This document shows, piece by piece, positions 27,643 to 36,541 of a DNA stretch of 64,000 bases. Numbering within the stretch: position 1 is the first letter of the stretch; every line of letters begins with the position of its first letter. The DNA is from Chitinophagaceae bacterium. GTDB taxonomy: Bacteria > Bacteroidota > Bacteroidia > Chitinophagales > Chitinophagaceae. The translations under genes were made by a program, and so were the position numbers. Under the pieces are notes generated by a model, which was not told the DNA's origin, searched no databases, and worked only from the letters and a program-made list of their open reading frames with translations. The DNA lies in the NCBI GenBank assembly GCA_020847395.1, contig JADLCD010000048.1:1-64000 (forward strand), given 5' to 3'.

Positions 27643-27945
27643 ATGTTCGCAGTAGTTAAAATAGCCGGTCAGCAATTTAAAGTTCAGCAGGGACAAAACC
27701 TTTATGTTCCTCACCTTTCGGGTAAAGCAGGAGATACTGTTGAGTTCAGTGATGTATTGCTGGCAAACAGCGGAGACGCGATTTCTGTAGGCGCTGATGT
27801 AAAAGTTAAAGTAAAAGCTGAAATAGTTAAAGACGTTCAGGGTGATAAAGTGATTGCTTTTAAAATGAAAAGAAGAAAAGGTTTCCGCAAGAAACATGGT
27901 CATCGTACTTTATATACTCAAATTAAAGTAACTGATATTGCATAA
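27643..27945 (+). CDS. rplU: 50S ribosomal protein L21
   Basis: A 100-residue L21: MFAVVKIAGQQFKVQQGQ at the N-terminus and KMKRRKGFRKKHGHR near the C-terminus are conserved rRNA-binding stretches. It is followed by rpmA after 41 bases, the standard order. Confidence 0.97.
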   Translation: MFAVVKIAGQQFKVQQGQNLYVPHLSGKAGDTVEFSDVLLANSGDAISVGADVKVKVKAEIVKDVQGDKVIAFKMKRRKGFRKKHGHRTLYTQIKVTDIA

Positions 27946-27986
27946 GTTTTTGCTTACAGCATTATTGAATTTTAAATCTTTTAAAC

Positions 27987-28253
27987 ATGGCACATAAAAA
28001 AGGTGAAGGTAGTGTAAAGAACGGCCGCGATTCGCAAAGCAAACGCCTGGGCGTTAAAATCTTCGGTGGTCAGCCTGCAGTAGCCGGAAACATTATCGTT
28101 CGTCAGCGTGGTACTTCTTACCATCCTGGTAAGAATGTTGGTGTTGGAAGAGACTTTACTTTGTTCGCATTAAGTGATGGTGTTGTTGAATTCAGAAGAG
28201 GAAAAAACGCCAAAACATTTGTATCTGTAACAGAAGTAGAGGCTTCCATATAA
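27987..28253 (+). CDS. rpmA: 50S ribosomal protein L27
   Basis: An 88-residue L27 beginning [20 protein letters not shown], with [19 protein letters not shown] in the middle. Its N-terminus has no cleavable Firmicutes-type extension and reaches the peptidyl transferase centre directly. Confidence 0.97.
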   Translation: MAHKKGEGSVKNGRDSQSKRLGVKIFGGQPAVAGNIIVRQRGTSYHPGKNVGVGRDFTLFALSDGVVEFRRGKNAKTFVSVTEVEASI

Positions 28254-28334
28254 AAAAAAATTTTGTAGTTAGAAAAATGTTTTTAATTTTATTGCGTTAA
28301 TCCATTTATTATCTAACCATTAAATTCTAAAAAC

Positions 28335-28463
28335 ATGGCAACTGCAAAGAAAGCTGCAAAAAAAGCTGCTCCTAAAAAAGCTGCAAAAAAAGCTGCTCCT
28401 AAGAAAGCTGCAAAGAAAGCTGCTCCTAAAAAAGCTGCTAAGAAAGCTGCTAAGAAAAAATAA
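28335..28463 (+). CDS. Lys/Ala-rich histone H1-like small protein
   Basis: A 42-residue frame, ATG 28335 to TAA 28461-28463, too short for most gene finders. After MATAKK it is built almost only from AAKK and AAPKK units (three AAPKK). Such sequences resemble the C-terminal tail of eukaryotic H1 and the bacterial HC1/AlgP-like tails that bind DNA non-specifically. It sits 81 bases after rpmA and is followed by a good terminator, which supports a real gene. Nucleoid binding is inferred from composition only. Confidence 0.7.
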   Translation: MATAKKAAKKAAPKKAAKKAAPKKAAKKAAPKKAAKKAAKKK

Positions 28464-28496
28464 GCTAACGCTGATTTTTAATAGAGCAAAAAATAC

Positions 28497-28520
28497 AAAG
28501 TCCCTCTCAGGGACTTTTTT
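28497..28520 (+). terminator. Rho-independent terminator after the histone-like gene
   Basis: AAAGTCCCT (28497-28505), loop CTC, AGGGACTTT (28509-28517), then further T. Stem is perfect. Confidence 0.9.
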
Positions 28521-28522
28521 TA

Positions 28523-28548
28523 TTGCCCCGCCCTTAAGGGCGGGCAAT
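28523..28548. repeat. GC-rich palindrome next to the terminator
   Basis: TTGCCCCGCCCTT and AAGGGCGGGCAA form a near-perfect palindrome with one bulged C. The GC block stands out against AT-rich surroundings. It could back up the terminator or be a small interspersed repeat. Confidence 0.5.
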
Positions 28549-28661
28549 AAAAGAGCAACAGCAATATTATTCAGCCTGTTTCATTATCTGAACTGCATTA
28601 TTTCCTCAAGGGCTGGGCTATTAATGGCATATCTTAGCATCTGAACTTCATTATTATTTGT

Positions 28662-30335
28662 ATGGATAATTACCAGATTGCTGAGTTTTTCTCCCTGCTT
28701 TCAAAGCTGATGGACATTCACGGGGAAAACAGCTTTAAATCAAAATCGTATTCAATTGCCGCATTCAATATAGATAAACTACCCACGCCGCTGCAGGCTT
28801 TACCGCCTGAACAAATGTTTTCAATAAAAGGCATAGGAGATGCCACCGGCAAAAAAATTCTTGAAATTATAAATACAGGCAAGCTGCAGGCGCTTGAAGA
28901 TTATATACAAAAAACACCGCCCGGTGTTATAGAAATGCTGAACATAAAAGGGCTGGGACCCAAAAAGATAGCGGTGGTATGGAAAGAAATGGGCATAGAA
29001 TCTATTGGTGAATTATTATACGCCTGTAATGAAAACAGGCTGCTGCTATACAAAGGCTTTGGCGAAAAAACACAGCAGAATGTAAAAACCTATATTGAAT
29101 TTTACATGCGCAGCAAAGGCAGCTATCTTTTTGCAGAAATAGAACCTTATGCGCTCAAGCTGCAGCAGCAACTCAACAAACAGTTTTCCAAAAACCGCTT
29201 TGAGCTTACAGGCGCTTTTCGCAGGCAAACGCCAACTATTGATGTGCTGGAATGGGTAACCGATGTTGATTTCACTTCACTGGAAAAATATTTGACAGAT
29301 CATTCATTTACTGTAGCAGGATCAAACACAGCGGATATCGTTTTCAAATCGCCGGAGAATACCAGCCTTCGTTTTTATTTTGCGCAGCCTGATAATTTTG
29401 GCAGCATCTTATTTCACACCACATCTTCCGCGGCATTTTTAAATGAATGGGAGAAAAAATTCCCTGCCGCCGCAACTTTTATGGAAGAGGAAGAATTATT
29501 CAATTCCGTAGCTGTGCCGTATATCCTGCCTTTTTTGCGCGAAAAAGAAACAATTATTGCCAAAGCGCTCAGCCATCAACTGCCTGAACTTATTCAGCCA
29601 AAAGATATAAAGGGCATCATTCATAGTCATAGCAACTGGAGCGATGGCGTAAATACCATTGAGGAAATGGCAAAAGCCTGTATAGCGCAGGGATTGGAAT
29701 ACCTGGTAATAAGCGACCATAGTAAATCAGCTTTCTATGCCAATGGGCTTAAAGAAGACAGGATAAAAGAGCAACATCGCTATATTGATGAACTCAACGA
29801 AAAATTAAAGCCCTTTAAAATATTCAAAAGTATTGAGGTTGATATTCTTAACGATGGCACCCTCGATTATAGCAGCGATATATTATCTACATTCGATTTG
29901 GTTATTGCTTCTGTTCACTCCAATCTTAAAATGTCGGAAGAGAAAGCCATGATGCGGCTTAGTGCTGCTATTCAAAATCCATATACTACAATACTCGGGC
30001 ATTTAACCGGCAGACTGTTATTAAGCCGTGAAGGTTACCCTGTTAATCATGAAAAGATTATTGAATTATGCGTTGAGAATAATGTAGTTATAGAATTGAA
30101 TGCGCATCCGCGCCGCCTTGATATAGACTGGACATGGATTGACTATGCTATTGATAAAGAAGCGCTTATTTCCATTGATCCGGACGCGCATGATATTATT
30201 GGATTTAATGATACGCGGTATGGTGTGCTGGCAGCGCAAAAAGCAGGCGTATCCAAGCAAAATAACCTGAGTAGTTTTGATTTAGCTGAATTTGAACATT
30301 TACTCAGCAAAAGAAAACAAAAAAAGGGTATATAA
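28662..30335 (+). CDS. polX: PolX-type protein: HhH plus PHP domain, degenerate polymerase palm
   Basis: A 557-residue PolX homologue. The N-terminal helix-hairpin-helix part (1-120: FSIKGIGDATGKKI, LNIKGLGPKKIAVVW) and the C-terminal PHP phosphoesterase (about 322-550: HSHSNWSDG, SDHS, IEVDIL, VIASVHSN, LGHLTGR, DPDAHD) look intact. In the polymerase palm the usual GS-x-RR-x5-GDxD is reduced to GAFRRQTPTIDVLE, and the third catalytic Asp region (vDLRvv) reads TSLRFYF. The YFTGSxxHN motif is lost as well. Exonuclease activity is plausible; polymerase activity is unlikely. Confidence 0.85.
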   Translation: MDNYQIAEFFSLLSKLMDIHGENSFKSKSYSIAAFNIDKLPTPLQALPPEQMFSIKGIGDATGKKILEIINTGKLQALEDYIQKTPPGVIEMLNIKGLGPKKIAVVWKEMGIESIGELLYACNENRLLLYKGFGEKTQQNVKTYIEFYMRSKGSYLFAEIEPYALKLQQQLNKQFSKNRFELTGAFRRQTPTIDVLEWVTDVDFTSLEKYLTDHSFTVAGSNTADIVFKSPENTSLRFYFAQPDNFGSILFHTTSSAAFLNEWEKKFPAAATFMEEEELFNSVAVPYILPFLREKETIIAKALSHQLPELIQPKDIKGIIHSHSNWSDGVNTIEEMAKACIAQGLEYLVISDHSKSAFYANGLKEDRIKEQHRYIDELNEKLKPFKIFKSIEVDILNDGTLDYSSDILSTFDLVIASVHSNLKMSEEKAMMRLSAAIQNPYTTILGHLTGRLLLSREGYPVNHEKIIELCVENNVVIELNAHPRRLDIDWTWIDYAIDKEALISIDPDAHDIIGFNDTRYGVLAAQKAGVSKQNNLSSFDLAEFEHLLSKRKQKKGI

Positions 30336-30416
30336 CTCTTTAGCCAAATACTCAATTTTTAGAACAATTACTCAACTGTAGTAAAGCAGCGGGTATACTT
30401 TCAATAAATTGCATCA

Positions 30417-33400
30417 TTGCCCAATAAAATCTATATCGCAAAATATTTTTTGGCGATTGTGTTCAGTGGAATGATATATTCTGCTGTTGCGCAATTGAAT
30501 GACTATCATTTGCAGATATTTGACCATACTTCAGGCATACTCCCGGGCAGCATTTCACAATTGGTAAAAGATAAAAAAGGTCTTTTATGGATTTTATACG
30601 GCAATAAAGTTCAATGCTTTGACGGGCAATTAATACAAACTTATAGTCCTGCAACAGCGCTTCAAACTTTTTATTGCGACAAAAGCAACAGGATCTGGGT
30701 ATGTGCAGAAAGCGGTCCATTTCTTTTTTCCGAGAAAAAAAATGTGTTTGAAAAAATTCCTGTAAAAGCCGGCACACAAAATTTATTATGCGGGTATATA
30801 ATGGAATTTCAGGATGGCTTGATTGCATTGTTAACCGACAATGGCTTTTTCGCCTATAATCAATTGCTTAACCAATTTGAGCAGATTAAAGAACACCCCT
30901 TTTTATTACGGATGTTCAACCCCAATGCCAGTGAAATGTATAAAAACTTCCTATTTATACATAATGACAAATACTTATTCAGGTATAATATTCAAACAAA
31001 ACAGGTTGACAGTTTGCCTGCAATTGAAACATATGGTATCTATCCTATTTCCGGGGATAGCATTATGATTAATACAAGAGGGGATGTTGTACGCTGGTAT
31101 GATTTTAAAACAAAAAAAATAACTACAGCCTATATTGATAAAAACCTGAGAACCTCCTTTAACCTGAGAAATATAGTGTCTATTGCTCCCTCCAGGTTTT
31201 TATTAGCGTCTTCTGCGGGGCTTATTGAGTATGATGCTTTAAACAAACTTTTTTTAAAAAGGAATTTCTTTCTGGATGGCATGAGGGTTGCAACAAATGA
31301 ATATGCTACATACATTTATTACGATGAGATGGAAGGCAATGCGTGGATCTCAACCAATGAAGGCGTTGCAAAATTTGCTGTGCGGGATGAACCGATAGGC
31401 TTTGTGAAGGTGAAGCAAATGGACGATGAAATTTCTGCAGGTATTGATGATATAAGAAGGATAATAGAAGATAAAAATGGTAATATCTGGACAGCTACCG
31501 GGTATGGTTTTGCATGCTTTAATAAAATAAGCGGCAAATGGAAAGTGTTTCCTCCTACAGGAGATGGAAAAAAAACATTGAACCATGAATCCATTAGGGG
31601 ATTGCAGTATGATGGTAAGTATTTGATACTTGGCCCAACCAGTACCGGGGTATGGCTATTTGATCCGGAAACAGAGACCTATAAACATCCCCATTATACT
31701 ACAGATGCTGTAAAAGAAAGGGCAGAAAAAGACTTTATCAGCGATATTATAAAAATAAGTAACGGAGATTTTTTAATATCAGCCCGCAGTGCATTTTATA
31801 TACTAAAAGCAAAAACATATGCAATGCATTCGGTTATTCCTATTGATTATACGCCCGAGTTTAAAAATGTTACTGCAAACGGCTCAGACGGCATAACCTG
31901 GGTAGGTTCATCCTCCGGTTTATATTACATGGATTCTTCTTACAAAAAAATTAATGCAGTAAGCTTACCAAATAATTTTTTACCAGTGAGCAGTGGAATG
32001 ATATTACGTGACAATAGTTTTTTGTTTTCGTGCACCGGAGGTTTATTCACAGCTAAACATGAGCAAAATGGCAGCATATCAATAAAAAAGATGACCTCTA
32101 TTTTTGACGGTATGCCTTTGGCAATAACCTACCTTGACAGCAATGGTGTGGTTTGGGGAGCATCAGACAAAGGCATTGTACGATTTAATCCGGCCAAGTC
32201 TACATTCCGCAGATACGACTACTCAGATAATATACAGGGCTATACTTTTAATCACAGTGCATGGTATAAAGACAGCGATGGCAGAATTTATTTTGGAGGA
32301 ACCAATGGCCTGAACTACTGGCATCCTGAAAGTTTTTCCGTACAGCCCGAACCCTATGATATTTATGTGAGGAAATTAAGGGTTGGCAATAAAGAATATT
32401 CGCCCATATCATTTGACAGTATAGCCCCTGTGAAATATAATGAAAGATCGATTGACGTTGAATTTGGTGCCGCTTATTTTAATAACCCTGAAAAAGTAAA
32501 ATACCGATACAAACTTGAAGGTGTTGATAAAGAATGGAAAGACGCAGGAGCCGGCAACCTGATCAGGTTTACATCCTTATCGCCGGGACATTATACTTTT
32601 AAAATACAAGGCAGTTTAAACCAGGTAGACTGGAAAGACGCCAAAGCAAAAATTTCGTTTGAAATATTACCACCCTTTTGGCTAACGTGGTGGTTTCTCA
32701 CCTTATGTAGCATACTTATTATCGGTATAGTGCTGCTCATCATGCGCAATCATCGTAAAAAAATACGTGAAAAACAGGAAGAACTGGAAGCCGAACAATC
32801 TATTAATCATTTTTCATCAAGCATACATGCCGGTCAGTCTGTAGATGATATATTGTGGGATGTTGCACGAAATTGTATAAGCCAGTTATCATTTGAAGAT
32901 TGTGTTATATATCTTGTAGATGAAGACAGGCAGACATTAATACAAAAAGCTGCTTACGGGCCTAAAAGCTCCAAAAATTATGAAATAACCAATCCTTTGG
33001 AAATTCCTGTAGGCAAAGGCATTACAGGCACTGTGGCCCTAACAGGCAAACCCGAAATAGTAAACGACACATCTGTTGATTCAAGGTATATAGTAGATGA
33101 TGCGATGCGTTATTCCGAAATAACAATACCTATCAAAGCCGGCAACCAGGTATTAGGCGTAATAGATTGTGAACATTCAAAGAAAAGATTTTTTACACAG
33201 CGGCATCTGTTTATTCTCACAACAATAGCGTCACTCTGTGCCAGTAGGATAGTAAGATCAAGAATTGAAGGACAAAAGCAGGAGGCAGAACGCGTTTTAC
33301 GCGACACGCAACAAAAAATGGCAGAAATTGAAATGCAGGCGCTGCGTGCACAAATGAACCCGCACTTTATTTTTAATTGTCTTAATTCTATCAACCGGTA

Positions 33401-33965
33401 TATTGTAAAGAGCGACCAGGCTACTGCATCATTATATCTTACCCGTTTTGCTAAATTAATAAGATTGATACTGGATAACTCAAACAATAAATCCGTTTCG
33501 CTGAGCAGTGAATTAGAAGCCTTGCGCCTGTATATAGAAATGGAAAGCATCAGGTTTGAAAAACAGTTTACTTATTCCATTTCCGTTGACAAAGACGTTC
33601 AGCCAGATTATATATATGTGCCGCCACTCATTATTCAACCCTTCGTTGAAAATGCCATCTGGCATGGTTTATTACATAAAGAAACAGCGGGTCATCTTCA
33701 TATTTCTTTCAGCAGAAAAATTCAAAACATACTGGAATGTGTAATTGAAGATGATGGTGTGGGACGTGAAAAAGCAAAAGAGCTCAAAAGCAAATCCACA
33801 TCAACCAAAAAATCCCTGGGAATGAAATTGACGGAAGACCGGCTTTCGTTGCTGAACCGCCAGGCAATGCTCGACGCTACCGTGGAAGTACTCGATTTAA
33901 AAGACAGAGCCGGCGAAGCATCCGGCACAAAAGTGATTTTAAAAATTCCTGTTGACGCTTATTAA
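30417..33965 (+). CDS. Y_Y_Y sensor with GAF domain and LytS-type kinase
   Basis: An 1182-residue sensor. Signal peptide (about 1-25, ending SAVAQ), two-component-regulator-type propeller repeats (about 30-640; e.g. DKNGNIWTATGYGFACF, DSNGVVWGASDKGIVRF), a Y_Y_Y domain (about 665-755), one membrane helix (about 762-782), a GAF domain (about 805-955), then a LytS-type kinase with His983 in MNPHFIFNCLNSINRY and an ATP-binding domain (GLLHKE, EDDGVGR). The start is TTG at 30417; without it the signal peptide is lost. It lies 11 bases before the LytTR gene. Confidence 0.88.
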   Translation: MPNKIYIAKYFLAIVFSGMIYSAVAQLNDYHLQIFDHTSGILPGSISQLVKDKKGLLWILYGNKVQCFDGQLIQTYSPATALQTFYCDKSNRIWVCAESGPFLFSEKKNVFEKIPVKAGTQNLLCGYIMEFQDGLIALLTDNGFFAYNQLLNQFEQIKEHPFLLRMFNPNASEMYKNFLFIHNDKYLFRYNIQTKQVDSLPAIETYGIYPISGDSIMINTRGDVVRWYDFKTKKITTAYIDKNLRTSFNLRNIVSIAPSRFLLASSAGLIEYDALNKLFLKRNFFLDGMRVATNEYATYIYYDEMEGNAWISTNEGVAKFAVRDEPIGFVKVKQMDDEISAGIDDIRRIIEDKNGNIWTATGYGFACFNKISGKWKVFPPTGDGKKTLNHESIRGLQYDGKYLILGPTSTGVWLFDPETETYKHPHYTTDAVKERAEKDFISDIIKISNGDFLISARSAFYILKAKTYAMHSVIPIDYTPEFKNVTANGSDGITWVGSSSGLYYMDSSYKKINAVSLPNNFLPVSSGMILRDNSFLFSCTGGLFTAKHEQNGSISIKKMTSIFDGMPLAITYLDSNGVVWGASDKGIVRFNPAKSTFRRYDYSDNIQGYTFNHSAWYKDSDGRIYFGGTNGLNYWHPESFSVQPEPYDIYVRKLRVGNKEYSPISFDSIAPVKYNERSIDVEFGAAYFNNPEKVKYRYKLEGVDKEWKDAGAGNLIRFTSLSPGHYTFKIQGSLNQVDWKDAKAKISFEILPPFWLTWWFLTLCSILIIGIVLLIMRNHRKKIREKQEELEAEQSINHFSSSIHAGQSVDDILWDVARNCISQLSFEDCVIYLVDEDRQTLIQKAAYGPKSSKNYEITNPLEIPVGKGITGTVALTGKPEIVNDTSVDSRYIVDDAMRYSEITIPIKAGNQVLGVIDCEHSKKRFFTQRHLFILTTIASLCASRIVRSRIEGQKQEAERVLRDTQQKMAEIEMQALRAQMNPHFIFNCLNSINRYIVKSDQATASLYLTRFAKLIRLILDNSNNKSVSLSSELEALRLYIEMESIRFEKQFTYSISVDKDVQPDYIYVPPLIIQPFVENAIWHGLLHKETAGHLHISFSRKIQNILECVIEDDGVGREKAKELKSKSTSTKKSLGMKLTEDRLSLLNRQAMLDATVEVLDLKDRAGEASGTKVILKIPVDAY

Positions 33966-33976
33966 AATATGAGATT

Positions 33977-34726
33977 ATGATTACTTGTATAATAATTGAC
34001 GATGAAAAGAACGCTCTTGAAATGATGGAGTGGTTATTGAAAACCTATTGCCCGCAGGTAAAAGTGCTCGATATGTGTAATTCCGCCGAAGCAGGAATCG
34101 AATCAATAAACAAGCACCATCCGGAGGTAGTTTTTCTTGACATTGAGATGCCAAAAATGAATGGCTTTGATATGCTTGAGCAATTTGACAGGATAACATT
34201 TGATATTGTATTCTGCACCGCATATGATCAGTTTGCCATAAAAGCTTTTCATTACAGTGCGTTGAACTATCTTTTGAAACCTGTTGATCCGGATGATCTG
34301 CAGGCTACAATCAAGCGTATTGAAGAAAAAAAAAGTATTCCTACCAAAGAACAGTTTCAGCTTTTATTGCAAAATATACAACAGCCCCAGAAACAAACAC
34401 CACCACGTATTGCACTATCATCGGGTGATGGTTTAATTTTTATTGCCACAAGGGATATTGTGTATTGTGAAGCAGAAAGCAATTATACTTCGGTTATACT
34501 TGCAGATGGTAAAAAGATAATTGTTTCAAAAGTGCTTAAAGAAATTGATGAAGCGCTCAGCGGCGCTGATTTTTTCAGGGTACATAGTTCTTTTCTCATC
34601 AACCTGAATCACATTAAAAAATTTGTAAGAAGCGATGGCGGATACATTATTATGGATAATAATGCCTCTATAAGCATATCAAGAAGCAAGAGACAGGAAT
34701 TTATGGAAATGTTTTCCAAATTCTGA
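33977..34726 (+). CDS. LytTR-family response regulator
   Basis: A 249-residue regulator: receiver domain with DDE at residues 8-10, Asp55 in VVFLDIEMPKMNGF and Lys in NYLLKPVDP; then a LytTR DNA-binding domain (about 145-247, YCEAESNYTSVIL, FFRVHSSFLINLNHI). It is the direct partner of the kinase that ends 11 bases upstream. LytTR proteins bind direct repeats upstream of target genes; no target site is evident here. Confidence 0.93.
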   Translation: MITCIIIDDEKNALEMMEWLLKTYCPQVKVLDMCNSAEAGIESINKHHPEVVFLDIEMPKMNGFDMLEQFDRITFDIVFCTAYDQFAIKAFHYSALNYLLKPVDPDDLQATIKRIEEKKSIPTKEQFQLLLQNIQQPQKQTPPRIALSSGDGLIFIATRDIVYCEAESNYTSVILADGKKIIVSKVLKEIDEALSGADFFRVHSSFLINLNHIKKFVRSDGGYIIMDNNASISISRSKRQEFMEMFSKF

Positions 34727-34788
34727 CGACTGCCAAAATAATATCATTAAGGCATTAAGCCATAACAGCCATATTTATCCTTATATCT

Positions 34789-35616
34789 TTAAACCTTTCT
34801 ATCTTCTCCGGATTCTATAGCTTTTTTAACACTACCATGCTTCAGCAACAAAGCTTTTGCCTTTTCATAATCTGTAATTCCGGAACGTTCCATCAGCATT
34901 TTAGTGCCGCGGTCAACCAGTTTGGTATTGCTCAGCAGCATATTCACCATCCTGTTATCTTCTACCCTGCCCAATTGTATCATTATAGCAGTGGATACCA
35001 TATTAAGCACAAGTTTTTGCGAAGTACCGCTTTTCATTCTTGTGCTGCCAGTAACAAATTCAGGGCCTACAGCCACTTCAACAGGATAATCGGCCTCCTT
35101 TGTTAATGGTGAGCCGGGATTGTTGGTTATACACCCGGTAATAATTCCATGCGCCCTGCATTTTTGTAATGCTGCAATTACATAGGGTGTGGTTCCACTC
35201 GCGGCAATACCAATCACCACATCTTTATCAGTTATATGATGAGCCGATAAATCTTCCCACCCTTGTGTCAGACTGTCTTCCGCAAATTCAACAGGTTGTG
35301 TCATCGCCTTTTCTCCGCCTGCAATAATTCCTATTACCAAACCCGGAGGCACACCATATGTAGGCGGGCACTCGCTCGCATCTACTATAGCAAGCCGCCC
35401 GCTTGTGCCGGCACCAATATAAAACAACCTGCCGCCGGCAAGCATTTTATCAACCGCAGCGGTAATGAGTTTTTCTATTTGAGGAATGGCGCGTTCAATA
35501 GCATCAGGCACTGTTTTATCTTCCTTATTTATGTTAGACAGAATTTCCGTAACAGGCATTTTCTCCAGGTGGCGGTAAGGCGAAGGCTGTTCGGTTATCT
35601 TTATAAAATCACTCAT
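34789..35616 (-). CDS. murQ: N-acetylmuramic acid 6-phosphate etherase
   Basis: A 275-residue SIS-fold etherase that splits MurNAc-6-phosphate into GlcNAc-6-phosphate and lactate. Visible motifs are TEQPSPYRHLEKM at the N-terminus, FYIGAGTSGRLAIVDASECPPTYG with the catalytic Glu, and GSTRMKSGTSQKLVLNM. It lies 21 bases downstream of the nagK-like gene in one operon, so both serve cell-wall sugar recycling. Confidence 0.95.
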   Translation of the reverse strand: MSDFIKITEQPSPYRHLEKMPVTEILSNINKEDKTVPDAIERAIPQIEKLITAAVDKMLAGGRLFYIGAGTSGRLAIVDASECPPTYGVPPGLVIGIIAGGEKAMTQPVEFAEDSLTQGWEDLSAHHITDKDVVIGIAASGTTPYVIAALQKCRAHGIITGCITNNPGSPLTKEADYPVEVAVGPEFVTGSTRMKSGTSQKLVLNMVSTAIMIQLGRVEDNRMVNMLLSNTKLVDRGTKMLMERSGITDYEKAKALLLKHGSVKKAIESGEDRKV

Positions 35617-35637
35617 GGTATTAGCGAGCAGCGTTTT

Positions 35638-36480
35638 TTATTTATGATATTCAGACAAACCTTCCATTGGGTTCTTTAATATTTTGCCCATGGTAAACTC
35701 GTAAGAGCTGCACAAATCCTGTAAAACATCTTTAAAATAATAAGATATTCCTCCTACAAAACTTACCGGCTGCGTCCAGCTTTCACGGAACTTGCAGATA
35801 TGCTGAAAGAAAAAATCATTCAGGGAATCTTCTATAATATTTTCTACCATATAATGCCCCCTGTTTTCCGATAAAAATGGCGCAAAGGAAGCAAGATAGC
35901 GGTTAGCCATCGGCTTCTTATATACATTATCCAGTATAATATCTTTTGAAGTATTAAACTTTAGTTCAAACCGTCCGTTCAGTTCCTCATCAAATGTTTC
36001 ATATAAATAATATTGAACAACTTTCTTTCCAAGATAGGCGCCACTGCCTTCATCGCCCAATACATATCCTAACCCGGGTTTATTATTGGTTATTTTTTTA
36101 CCGTTATAATAACAGGCGCTCGAACCTGTTCCCAAAATACAGGCTACGCCTTTATCATCTCCATATAATCCTCTTGCCGCACCCATTACATCGTGCGTAA
36201 CTTCAATTTTACCAGCTTTAAAAACGCTTTTCAATGCCTTTTTAACAATATTGGCATTGGGAATATTAATACAGCCAGTGCCATAATAATAAATCTCGCC
36301 TACCTCAGCTTTGCCCAGGAAAGGCAGCAACTCATTTCTCAGTATAGCGCTTATCTGGTTTGTATTAAGAAAATACGGGCTGATGCCCTGTGTAAAAATA
36401 CTTTTCTTCTTTTTACCATTTATCAAGCACCATTCAGCCTTTGTAGCGCCACTATCTGCTATCAATTTTACGAGCGACAT
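35638..36480 (-). CDS. N-acetylglucosamine kinase-like (BadF/BcrD ATPase family)
   Basis: A 280-residue sugar kinase of the ASKHA fold: LIADSGATKAEW at the N-terminus (phosphate 1 motif), CILGTGSSACYY (phosphate 2), and GYVLGDEGSGAYLG. These match GlcNAc/MurNAc kinases of the BadF/BadG family. Upstream position in an operon with murQ suggests it phosphorylates GlcNAc or MurNAc released from peptidoglycan. Confidence 0.88.
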   Translation of the reverse strand: MSLVKLIADSGATKAEWCLINGKKKKSIFTQGISPYFLNTNQISAILRNELLPFLGKAEVGEIYYYGTGCINIPNANIVKKALKSVFKAGKIEVTHDVMGAARGLYGDDKGVACILGTGSSACYYNGKKITNNKPGLGYVLGDEGSGAYLGKKVVQYYLYETFDEELNGRFELKFNTSKDIILDNVYKKPMANRYLASFAPFLSENRGHYMVENIIEDSLNDFFFQHICKFRESWTQPVSFVGGISYYFKDVLQDLCSSYEFTMGKILKNPMEGLSEYHK

Positions 36481-36541
36481 TATTAATTGAACTTATTTTA
36501 TGAAATTCGTGCTCTCAAAGATAATATACAAACGCAGACGA

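Noticed and set aside
30417..33965. Hybrid sensor with a fused response regulator (HTCS)
   Set aside because: The propeller and Y_Y_Y layout suggested it, but the C-terminus is a LytS-type kinase with no receiver or AraC domain; the regulator is a separate gene.
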